This document shows, in pieces, positions 57,155-64,000 of a stretch of DNA of 64,000 bases (positions within the stretch are counted from its first letter, which is position 1; each line of letters opens with the position of its first letter). The position numbers and the translations under genes were made by a program. Location: positions 992,001-1,056,000 of the forward strand of contig NZ_CAKKMS010000001.1 in assembly GCF_918698245.1 (NCBI RefSeq), in the 5' to 3' direction. Under the pieces are notes generated by a model, which was not told the origin of the DNA, did no database searches, and saw nothing but the letters and a program-made list of their open reading frames with translations. This DNA is from Pedobacter sp. Bi126 (GTDB lineage: Bacteria; Bacteroidota; Bacteroidia; Sphingobacteriales; Sphingobacteriaceae).

Positions 57155-57637
57155 TCATGCAATCAATTTATTTCTTCTTTCCATCAGCAGGTTATCCTGC
57201 CAAACACCTTTTGCCTTTCCTATTTTTTCGCGATAGCCCACTACCCTGAACCCTGCTTTTTCATAGATTTTCAATATGGCCGAATTTTGCAAAAATATCC
57301 CAGCCTGAAGCATCCAAACGCCCTTATTTTCACTCTCTTTAACAAGCGCGTCTAACAGTAAAGAACCTATTCCCTGGCCTTTATAACCATGTTTAACATA
57401 CACTTCTGTCTCACCTACCCTACCAACATCATAATTCGCCGATACTGGCAAAAGCGCGCTCCAACCTATAATTTCTTTACCTTTACAGGCCACAAACCTA
57501 CAAGCCTTAAGGTGTGACGAATCCCAGTTTTCCCAGGAAATATCGGGGGTCCTAAAACTCGCAGTACCAGTATCGATTCCTTCCTGATAAATGGCACTAA
57601 CCTCATCCCAGTCTGCTGCACGCATTATTCTTATCAT
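57155..57637 (-). CDS. GNAT acetyltransferase (phosphinothricin acetyltransferase-like)
   Basis: A 160-aa acetyltransferase of the Pat/MddA type: IYQEGIDTGTASFRT at the start (family hallmark), VGRVGETEVYVKHGYKGQGI with the acetyl-CoA loop KGQGIGSLLL, and QNSAILKIYEKAGFRVVGYRE near the end. Such enzymes acetylate amino acid analogues such as methionine sulfoximine. The ATG at 57637 fits the family; a longer in-frame reading upstream is not conserved-looking. Confidence 0.88.
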   Translation of the reverse strand: MIRIMRAADWDEVSAIYQEGIDTGTASFRTPDISWENWDSSHLKACRFVACKGKEIIGWSALLPVSANYDVGRVGETEVYVKHGYKGQGIGSLLLDALVKESENKGVWMLQAGIFLQNSAILKIYEKAGFRVVGYREKIGKAKGVWQDNLLMERRNKLIA

Positions 57638-57818
57638 AGTATTAATCAATTTTGGCCAATATAAGCCTATGAAACCTAATCGTTTATGTTTGTTGCACGA
57701 AATTAGCCAAACATGCACCTTATAGCACATAATACAGAAGCAAGTTTGTCCTGTATTATAAATCGACACAACTACACAATAAAAAGTACCTTAAGAGCGA
57801 CTTTCTGTAACAGAAACG

Positions 57819-58793
57819 TTAAACTAAAGTTTTTTCTTGATCGAGGGTTCTCGAATATTCAACAGGACTCATTCCTACCAGTTTTTTAAAGGAGCTATAA
57901 AAAGCGCTCCGTGAAGAAAAACCTGCGCTGTAGGCGAGTGCCTCTAGCGTAAAGTTCTGCATGATATCAGGGTTGCGGATACTTCCTTTAATCCAATTTA
58001 CACGATATTGATTGATATAATCAATAAAGCTCTTATTGAAATAGCTATTTAAGACAATGGAAAGTTTATGACTGCTTAAACCAATCTCTTTAGCAAGAGA
58101 TTGAAGCCTGACATCTTTATGCCTGAATGATTGATGTTTATTAATATGCGATTCTAATTTTTGTCCCCACTCTTCCAATTCCTTATTTTTGGCTTTCCCT
58201 GAAAAATTTTTCCTGATGGATAAAAGTGTAGATGCCTTAACATTTAACAAAGAAGCTACCAGCTCTAATGGCAAGCGGTCTAAATAGCCTGGATTCGTTT
58301 TGGCAAAATACAGATATCTTTCTTTGGCGTTTCCTACCCGTATAATGTGCGCTCTTTGCTGTGCATCTTTATAATATTTTTCTAAAACAACCCTGAAAAT
58401 ATAATTCAGTTCGAAATGATGCGAAAAAAGACGATTGAGTTCATTATTATGCATGGCCAGCAAATGGGTATCTTCAACGGCCACAACATACTCTTGTGAA
58501 TAGCCAGATCCATGAAGCCCTGATATAGAACTAACAAAATCATTTTCAACCGAAATATAGGTGGTAATTTTTTGTTTATTATGCGTAGTACAGCCCATTA
58601 AGGCCCCTTTAACAATGAAATAGATGTATTCGCATACTTCGTTTTCATTGAACAATATCTGATCTTTTTTAATCCTGACTGTTAAAAGATGTTTCTCAAA
58701 TTCTTCTTTCAATTTAGCATCTACAGCATGTATGCTACTGAGTACATTCAGTACATAACCCACTTCGTCACTTTCCGCTTTATTGTATTGCAA
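57819..58793 (-). CDS. Crp-type regulator fused to an AraC-type DNA-binding domain
   Basis: A 324-aa protein. Residues about 35-130 form a cyclic-nucleotide-binding-type barrel (YIYFIVKGALMGCTTHNKQK), followed by a Crp-like helix-turn-helix at about 173-195 (LPLELVASLLNVKASTLLSI), and then a second DNA-binding domain of AraC type at about 215-318 (VRLQSLAKEIGLSSHKLSIV; TLEALAYSAGFSSRSAFYSS; SPVEYSRT). So it carries two output domains on one sensor. Signal and target unknown. A palindrome lies 40 bases upstream of its start. Confidence 0.85.
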   Translation of the reverse strand: MQYNKAESDEVGYVLNVLSSIHAVDAKLKEEFEKHLLTVRIKKDQILFNENEVCEYIYFIVKGALMGCTTHNKQKITTYISVENDFVSSISGLHGSGYSQEYVVAVEDTHLLAMHNNELNRLFSHHFELNYIFRVVLEKYYKDAQQRAHIIRVGNAKERYLYFAKTNPGYLDRLPLELVASLLNVKASTLLSIRKNFSGKAKNKELEEWGQKLESHINKHQSFRHKDVRLQSLAKEIGLSSHKLSIVLNSYFNKSFIDYINQYRVNWIKGSIRNPDIMQNFTLEALAYSAGFSSRSAFYSSFKKLVGMSPVEYSRTLDQEKTLV

Positions 58794-58832
58794 ATGTTTT
58801 GGTACCTTATACTGTTAATAATGTTAACACTT

Positions 58833-58850
58833 CATACCATAATTGGTATG
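58833..58850. promoter_or_regulatory. Palindrome upstream of the Crp-AraC gene
   Basis: CATACCA-TAAT-TGGTATG, a perfect 7-4-7 inverted repeat, about 40 bases upstream of the ATG at 58793. A GTTAATAATGTTAAC-type sequence lies next to it (58814-58828). Both are candidate autoregulatory sites. In 58851-59050 I see nothing else. Confidence 0.5.
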
Positions 58851-59054
58851 CTCAGGATGCTATTTATTTACCTTACACCAAGCTTCAAATAAATAGTAAA
58901 ATCGAAGTTTCAGCTTAATGTTTGTAACCCAAATAGACTATCCAGCAAATAAAAAGAAAGCTAACGAAACTTAAGCAACGAAAGATAATTTGTCTTATAT
59001 ATTTTACAGTAGAAGAAAATATTAATAAGAGATAAAGGCAAAACCTATTCATAA

Positions 59055-59084
59055 AAAAAGCCCCAGAAGATTTCTGAGGCTTTT
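59055..59084 (-). terminator. Terminator of the Hc1-like gene
   Basis: AAAAGCCCCAGAA pairs imperfectly with TTCTGAGGCTTTT; a T-run follows on the minus strand. It is 22 bases after the stop. Confidence 0.75.
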
Positions 59085-59105
59085 CATTATAATATTTTTG
59101 ATCGC

Positions 59106-59282
59106 TTAAGCTTTGTTTTTAGTTTCCTGAACCTCTAAACGGATGGCCTGAGCTAAATTTTTCAAATCCTGCATACCTTTACGTATACGGGTTCCAGCTG
59201 CGCTGTTACCTTTGTTATAAAATTTGTCTGCATCAGCTTCTAAAGCTGCCACTAAACTTTTTACTTCTTCGAATTTTTTCAT
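59106..59282 (-). CDS. Histone H1-like protein Hc1
   Basis: A 58-aa basic protein: MKKFEEVKSLVAALEADAD, KFYNKGNSAAGTRIRKGM and QDLKNLAQAIRLEVQETKNK. This matches the Hc1-type small histone-like protein frequent in Bacteroidota, which may compact DNA. Own terminator downstream. The following 59283-59497 is gene-free and AT-rich. Confidence 0.85.
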   Translation of the reverse strand: MKKFEEVKSLVAALEADADKFYNKGNSAAGTRIRKGMQDLKNLAQAIRLEVQETKNKA

Positions 59283-59499
59283 TTTTAATTACTCCTATGG
59301 TTCTTTAAGGTTTTAGTTTTTAATTATCTTACTCTAATTTAAAGGGTTTGGTGAAATAAAAAAATTTTTAGAACAATAAAAAACAGCCCTCTACACCGTT
59401 TTTTTCCACATTCTATGCTTTTATAAACATATTTCCCACAAAAGAATTAGATCAAGTAACTGAAATACAGATTTTTACAGAAAAAATTCCAACAAAAAA

Positions 59500-59523
59500 G
59501 CCCTTTAAACGTATTTAAAGGGC
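59500..59523 (-). terminator. Terminator of the alpha-oxoamine synthase gene
   Basis: A perfect 10-bp stem, GCCCTTTAAA with TTTAAAGGGC, 4-base loop, and on the minus strand a T-run after it. It is 21 bases after the stop at 59545. Confidence 0.85.
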
Positions 59524-59544
59524 TTTGTAAAATTTTCATTGATC

Positions 59545-60786
59545 TTAAACGGTAGCGAAAAGGTTCTCTTTATAATATCCGTTTTCTAATTTTTCAGCTA
59601 CTTCACTAAAAGCATCTAAAGTACGTTGTACATCTTCCAGTGTATGAACAGCCGTAGGAATTAAACGGAGTTCGATCATACCTTTTGGAATTACCGGATA
59701 AACAACGATTGAGCAAAAGATGCTATAGTTCTCGCGTAAATCATAAGTAATTGCAGTAGCATCAGAAAGTTCACCTTTTAAGAAAACCGGTGTAACTACC
59801 GAATCGGTAACACCTAAATCGAATCCGCGTTCGCGTAATCCTTTTTGCAGGGTCATTGCAATTTCCCAAAGTTTATCTTTTAACTCAGGTTTGCTTTTTA
59901 GCAACTCTAAGCGTTTTAACAAACCGATTACCATTGGCATTGGTAACGCCTTGGCAAAAGTCTGAGAACGCATATTATACCTTAAGAAATTGGTAATTTG
60001 CTCTGTTGAAGCAACAAAAGCACCAATACCCGCCATAGATTTGGCGAAGGTTCCAAAATAAACATCAATTCCATCGATACAGTCTTGTGCTTCGTGTGTA
60101 CCTGCACCGGTTTTACCCATTGTACCGAAACCATGCGCATCATCAACCAGGATACGGAAGTTGAAATCTTTTTTAAGATCAACAATTTCCTTCAATTTAC
60201 CCTGAGCACCGCTCATTCCAAAAACACCTTCGGTAATTAAAAGAATACCACCACCAGTTTCTTCAACCAGTTTGGTAGCACGCTCTAACTGCTTACGGGC
60301 ACTTTCAATATCATTATGTTTGTAAACAAATCGTTTACCCATGTGCAAACGTAATCCATCTACAATACAGGCATGCGATTCTGCATCATACACCACTACA
60401 TCATTCCTGTCAACCAAAGTATCGATAATCGATACCATACCCTGATAACCGTAGTTTAATAAAAATGCATCTGGTTTGCCCACAAACGCTGCAAGTTCTT
60501 GCTCCAGCTGTTCATGATAGCTTGAGTTACCGCTCATCATACGGGCACCCATAGGGTAAGCCATACCAAATTTTGCCGCAGCTTCTTCATCTGCCTTTCT
60601 AACTTCCGGGTGATTGGCTAAGCCTAAGTAGTTGTTTAAACTCCAAACCAAATGCTCTTTTCCACGAAACTGCATGTGAGGTGCAATTTCTCCCTCTAAT
60701 TTTGGAAATGAGAAATACCCATGAGACCATTTCTGGTGCTGCCCAAGTGGGCCCATGTGCTTTGCTATCTTATCAAATATATCCAA
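59545..60786 (-). CDS. Alpha-oxoamine synthase (serine palmitoyltransferase-type PLP enzyme)
   Basis: About 413 aa. Class II PLP enzyme of the KBL/AONS/SPT group: NYLGLANHPEVRKADE, GARMMSGNSSYHEQLE, YDAESHACIVDGLRL, LVDDAHGFGTMGKTG and the Schiff-base motif GTFAKSMAGIGAF. Such Bacteroidota enzymes condense serine (or cysteate) with an acyl thioester for sphingolipids or sulfonolipids; which substrate is not visible. No in-frame ATG fits; TTG at 60786, just before DIFDKIAKHMGPLGQ, aligns with the family start, and a TTG at 60849 is the alternative. Confidence 0.88.
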   Translation of the reverse strand: MDIFDKIAKHMGPLGQHQKWSHGYFSFPKLEGEIAPHMQFRGKEHLVWSLNNYLGLANHPEVRKADEEAAAKFGMAYPMGARMMSGNSSYHEQLEQELAAFVGKPDAFLLNYGYQGMVSIIDTLVDRNDVVVYDAESHACIVDGLRLHMGKRFVYKHNDIESARKQLERATKLVEETGGGILLITEGVFGMSGAQGKLKEIVDLKKDFNFRILVDDAHGFGTMGKTGAGTHEAQDCIDGIDVYFGTFAKSMAGIGAFVASTEQITNFLRYNMRSQTFAKALPMPMVIGLLKRLELLKSKPELKDKLWEIAMTLQKGLRERGFDLGVTDSVVTPVFLKGELSDATAITYDLRENYSIFCSIVVYPVIPKGMIELRLIPTAVHTLEDVQRTLDAFSEVAEKLENGYYKENLFATV

Positions 60787-60906
60787 TGTATTATCTGTTT
60801 TTTTATAATAAAATTTTGCGAATTTAAGCTTTATTCGTCTTAAAATCAACCTAATGATCTTTTAGGTGTTAATTAAGATTTTTTAACACTCCAATTTTAT
60901 GCCAAA

Positions 60907-60934
60907 AAAGCCCCGATTTTACTTCGGGGCTTTA
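60907..60934. terminator. Bidirectional terminator between ftsZ and the oxoamine synthase gene
   Basis: AAAGCCCCGA pairs with TCGGGGCTTT. A6 on the left gives a T-run for minus-strand ftsZ. Confidence 0.85.
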
Positions 60935-60953
60935 AAATTATATTTGGTTTGTT

Positions 60954-62579
60954 TTAATCAACGTTATCGTGCAAGAAAGAATTGTTAGGTCTGATCTCAG
61001 TACCACCATCCTGATCGTTGCTTAAAGTAAACCTACTCACCTGCGATTCAGAAGAATGCTGAACTTGTTGCAACTGCATTTGCTTGCGTTTATAAGCAGG
61101 TTCGTTTTCCAGCTCCTGTAAACCGTTGGTTGTACGCAATTTCATGCTTAAATCTTTTAAACGTAAAATACGTTCTTTAGATTTTTTCAATTGCTCTTCC
61201 ATCGATTCATCACTTTTGTCATCGTCTAAACCTACAACCGGCATTTCGATTTCCGGTTCAGGCATTGGCGGTATTTGGGCAGCCGGCGTTTCGAACACAA
61301 AATTAGTTTCAGCTAATTTTACCTCAAACTCAAAGCCAGTTTCCTGTGCTTCTTCTACCTGAGGTTCTTCTTCCATCAAAGTATGGCGAACCACATTATT
61401 TTCTGGCTCCTGAACTTTTTGAGGTTCAGATTTATTGAACATACCACCAAAAAGATCTGCCTGCGAAACTTCTTCCTTTGTTTTTAAAACAGGCTCGTAA
61501 GATGGCGTTGTTTTAGGCTGAATGAAAGAGTTTACTGGTTCAACGGGACGAACTAGCGGCGCTTCTTCAGGTGTTAAAAGTGATATTTTCTTTTTATTTT
61601 TTTCTTCGTTTACGCGTTCTTCTGATGTTTGGAAACCTGTAGCAATAATGGTTACTGAAAGTTTATCACTTAAAGATTCGTCGGTACAGTTACCCCAAAT
61701 CAAATCAGCCGATAAGCCAGCTTTTTCCTGAATGTAATCCGTAATGATTGATACCTCATCCATGGTTACTTCACGCAGACCAGAACTAATATTCAATAGA
61801 ATATAACGGGCACCTTCGATTTCATTATCTTTTAATAACGGCGAGGCTAAAGCACCTTCAACGGCCTGTAAAGCACGGTCTTCGCCCTCAGCGGCAAAAC
61901 TACCCATAATGGCTACGCCACTATCTTTCATTACAGTACGCACATCCTTAAAATCCACGTTGATATAACCTGGCACCGTAATAATCTCTGCGATACCTTT
62001 TGCAGCTGTGGTTAAAATATCGTCGGCCTGACCAAAGGCAGAGCCTAAGGTTAAGTTCCCGAAAATTTCGCGCAAGCGATCATTAGAAATTACCAGGTAA
62101 GAATCTACGTATTTTTTCAACTCTTCCATTCCTTCATCTGCCTGCAGTCTACGTCTTTTTCCTTCGAAAGAAAATGGTGTAGTAATGATGGCAACAGTTA
62201 AAATATCAAGTTCTTTAGCTGCTTTCGCAATGATTGGAGAAGCTCCTGTTCCGGTACCACCGCCCATTCCTGCTGTAATAAAGAGCATTTTGGTTGTACT
62301 GCCTAACATGGCCTTAATATCATCTATATTCTCTATAGCTGAGTTTTTGCCAACTTCAGGGATAGAACCAGCCCCCATTCCTTCAGTTAAGCTAGCACCT
62401 AATTGTACCTTGTTAGGTATTGGGCTAGATTCCAAAGCCTGGGCATCTGTATTACAAATAATAAAATCCACACCAGTAATACCAGACAGGTACATATGGT
62501 TCACTGCGTTGCCGCCACCGCCTCCAACACCAATTACCTTGATGATTGAAGACTTATCTTTTAACATTTCGAACTGCAT
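60954..62579 (-). CDS. ftsZ: Cell division protein FtsZ
   Basis: About 541 aa, a tubulin-like GTPase that forms the Z ring. GTP loop IKVIGVGGGGGNAVNHM, tubulin signature ITAGMGGGTGTGASP near 103-117, synergy (T7) region NVDFKDV; then a long disordered linker rich in Glu/Pro and the C-terminal peptide RPNNSFLHDNVD that contacts FtsA. The start ATG at 62579 (MQFEMLKDKSS) is preferred; a longer reading to 62630 exists. It follows ftsA by 130 bases. Confidence 0.97.
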   Translation of the reverse strand: MQFEMLKDKSSIIKVIGVGGGGGNAVNHMYLSGITGVDFIICNTDAQALESSPIPNKVQLGASLTEGMGAGSIPEVGKNSAIENIDDIKAMLGSTTKMLFITAGMGGGTGTGASPIIAKAAKELDILTVAIITTPFSFEGKRRRLQADEGMEELKKYVDSYLVISNDRLREIFGNLTLGSAFGQADDILTTAAKGIAEIITVPGYINVDFKDVRTVMKDSGVAIMGSFAAEGEDRALQAVEGALASPLLKDNEIEGARYILLNISSGLREVTMDEVSIITDYIQEKAGLSADLIWGNCTDESLSDKLSVTIIATGFQTSEERVNEEKNKKKISLLTPEEAPLVRPVEPVNSFIQPKTTPSYEPVLKTKEEVSQADLFGGMFNKSEPQKVQEPENNVVRHTLMEEEPQVEEAQETGFEFEVKLAETNFVFETPAAQIPPMPEPEIEMPVVGLDDDKSDESMEEQLKKSKERILRLKDLSMKLRTTNGLQELENEPAYKRKQMQLQQVQHSSESQVSRFTLSNDQDGGTEIRPNNSFLHDNVD

Positions 62580-62709
62580 ATCTTTATGAATCAGTTGTTT
62601 AAAAATTTTTAAATTCTGTTCATTACTCAATGTAATATTAACACTTTTTCAACAGACGTTTTCCACAACTGTTGATAATGTGGAAAACTCATCTTTTGTG
62701 GAAAAATAA

Positions 62710-64000
62710 TTAACTTTTCAAGTAATCTTCATCGCTTACATTCATGTCGTCCTGAATGAAAGTTCTTGTTTTTGCCAGTAATTTATCAAACAAACCTGGT
62801 CCGCGTTTCTCTTTTTCTTTCGCTGTTTTTGGCTTTTCTACAAAAACACCAGGTTGTTTCATTTCTTCAATTAACTCTTCTGCTTTTTGGATTCCTTTGA
62901 TCAGCAAACCTACACTGGTTGCATACATCGGGCTTTTCAGGTCATCATAAATGGTTTTAGGCATATCTTCATATTTAGATAAATGCTCGTTCGGGTAACC
63001 AATACGACAATCTAAACCGGTTACATATTCAACCGCCTGAGATAAGTGTTTTAATAAAGCACCACCACCGGTAATTACAATACCACCGATCAGTTTTTTC
63101 TCATATCCGGAAGATTTGATCTCGTAATATACGTGCTCAATAATCTCTTCCATACGTGCCTGAATGACATAAGCCAGGTTTTTAACCGAAATTTCTTTTG
63201 GTTCGCGGCCACGTAAACCCGGAACACAAATAATTTCGTTTTCTTTATTCTCTTCAGCCAATGCAGAACCAAAACGTGTTTTTAATAATTCAGCCTGGTT
63301 GCGCATTACAGAGCAGCCCTCTCTGATATCTTCGGTAACACTATTGCCACCAAAAGGGATAACTGCCGTGTGACGGATAATACCTTCGTGGAAAATGGCA
63401 ATATCTGTAGTACCACCACCAATATCAACCAATGCAATACCAGCTTCTTTTTCTTCCTCGCTCAACACCGATTCAGAAGAAGCCAATGGCTCAAGAATTA
63501 AATCCTGAGTTTGCAGACCTGCATTGTTTACACATTTGATGATATTTTTCACAGCCGTAACCTGACCAGAAATGATATGAAAGTTAGCTTCAAGGCGAAC
63601 CCCTGCCATACCGATCGGATCTTTGATTCCCGGCTCGTTATCGATGGTAAATTCCTGTGGTAATACATGGATGATTTCCTCACCCGGCGGCATTACCAGT
63701 TTAAACATATCATCAATCAGCTTATCGATATCTTTTTTACCGATTTCGTTGTTTAATTCTCTTCTTGTTAAAATTCCTCTGTGCTGTAAGCTCTTAATGT
63801 GCTGACCAGCAATACCCACATTTACCACCTGTATCTCTACATTGGATTGCCCGCTTGCTACTTCAACTGCTTGAGCAATACCCTGCACGGTTTTTTGAAT
63901 GTTAGAAACCACTCCACGTGTCACACCCGCCGATTCTGCCTTGCCTATTCCTAAGATTTCTATCTTACCGTGTTGTGTTCTACGACCAACGATAACACAA
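62710..64000 (-). CDS. ftsA: Cell division protein FtsA (5' end outside window)
   Basis: Actin-like membrane tether of the Z ring. The reading frame is open to the right edge (upstream residues read CVIVGRRTQHGKIEILGIG), so the N-terminus, including the first phosphate loop, is outside. Visible: the 1C-subdomain region, ALVDIGGGTTDIAIFHEG (second phosphate loop) near 160-180 of the visible part, GGIVITGGGALLKHL near the end and a long charged C-terminus. An internal GTG at 63924 is not the real start. Confidence 0.95.
   Translation of the reverse strand, partial: CVIVGRRTQHGKIEILGIGKAESAGVTRGVVSNIQKTVQGIAQAVEVASGQSNVEIQVVNVGIAGQHIKSLQHRGILTRRELNNEIGKKDIDKLIDDMFKLVMPPGEEIIHVLPQEFTIDNEPGIKDPIGMAGVRLEANFHIISGQVTAVKNIIKCVNNAGLQTQDLILEPLASSESVLSEEEKEAGIALVDIGGGTTDIAIFHEGIIRHTAVIPFGGNSVTEDIREGCSVMRNQAELLKTRFGSALAEENKENEIICVPGLRGREPKEISVKNLAYVIQARMEEIIEHVYYEIKSSGYEKKLIGGIVITGGGALLKHLSQAVEYVTGLDCRIGYPNEHLSKYEDMPKTIYDDLKSPMYATSVGLLIKGIQKAEELIEEMKQPGVFVEKPKTAKEKEKRGPGLFDKLLAKTRTFIQDDMNVSDEDYLKS

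Overview
The window looks like chromosome of a Bacteroidota bacterium, most likely family Sphingobacteriaceae and Pedobacter-like. Evidence: TAnnTTTG-type -7 promoter elements, PorP/SprF and gliding-motility C-terminal (CHU_C) proteins of type IX secretion, a TonB-dependent receptor with a carboxypeptidase-like N-terminal domain, an Hc1-type small histone-like protein and an alpha-oxoamine synthase of the sphingolipid/sulfonolipid type. Genus is inferred from gene style only. No rRNA, tRNA, CRISPR array or intact insertion sequence was seen.

Layout. 0-13 kb: small accessory and housekeeping genes (DUF4199, a DHCW-type cupin, a frameshifted DinB protein, GNAT, META lipoprotein, YihY, a beta-barrel protein, TPR, DUF4268, GH78 rhamnosidase, riboflavin synthase, biotin carboxylase), with three REP-like intergenic palindromes. 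13-19 kb: threonine aldolase, then a glycolytic block with a BadF-type sugar kinase, a NUDIX-winged-helix regulator and the operon pfkA-kinase paralogue-gapA. 19-23 kb: phosphoesterase, membrane protein, a DeoR regulator divergent from a nucleotidase, a tiny Cys/Gly-rich peptide and a Crp-family regulator. 23-29 kb: a four-gene surface/T9SS operon. 29-38 kb: an AAA ATPase with 54-bp palindromic tandem repeats, glgB, a cytoplasmic GH31 alpha-glucosidase and a TonB receptor. 38-42 kb: penicillin acylase, a membrane protein and a LuxE-like protein. 42-48 kb: a probable zinc-homeostasis locus (Fur/Zur-family regulator, three tandem DUF3299-like proteins, ABC permease and ATPase, a 54-aa putative lipoprotein, MerC protein, divergent COG0523 GTPase). 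48-64 kb: tyrS, an ACP-phosphodiesterase-like gene, ligA, a GxxExxY gene in an inverted-repeat-flanked unit with tandem repeats, dapA, regulators, Hc1, an alpha-oxoamine synthase, ftsZ and ftsA (ftsA runs off the right edge).

The strongest system-level observation is a dispersed operator, TAGTGTA-N5-TACACTA, found four times: before the first sugar kinase, between the NUDIX regulator and pfkA, at a promoter for an apparently noncoding ~155-nt transcript after gapA, and before the GH31-glgB operon. With a regulator whose Nudix box is degenerate, this predicts a glycolysis/alpha-glucan regulon that may include a small RNA. Second is the GxxExxY (PD-(D/E)XK-like) gene between ligA and dapA, flanked by imperfect inverted repeats whose right end, with the gene's 3' tail, is repeated about four times at ~114 bp spacing. 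Third is the zinc-type locus, with TGCAA-N5-TTGCA dyads in its divergent promoter.
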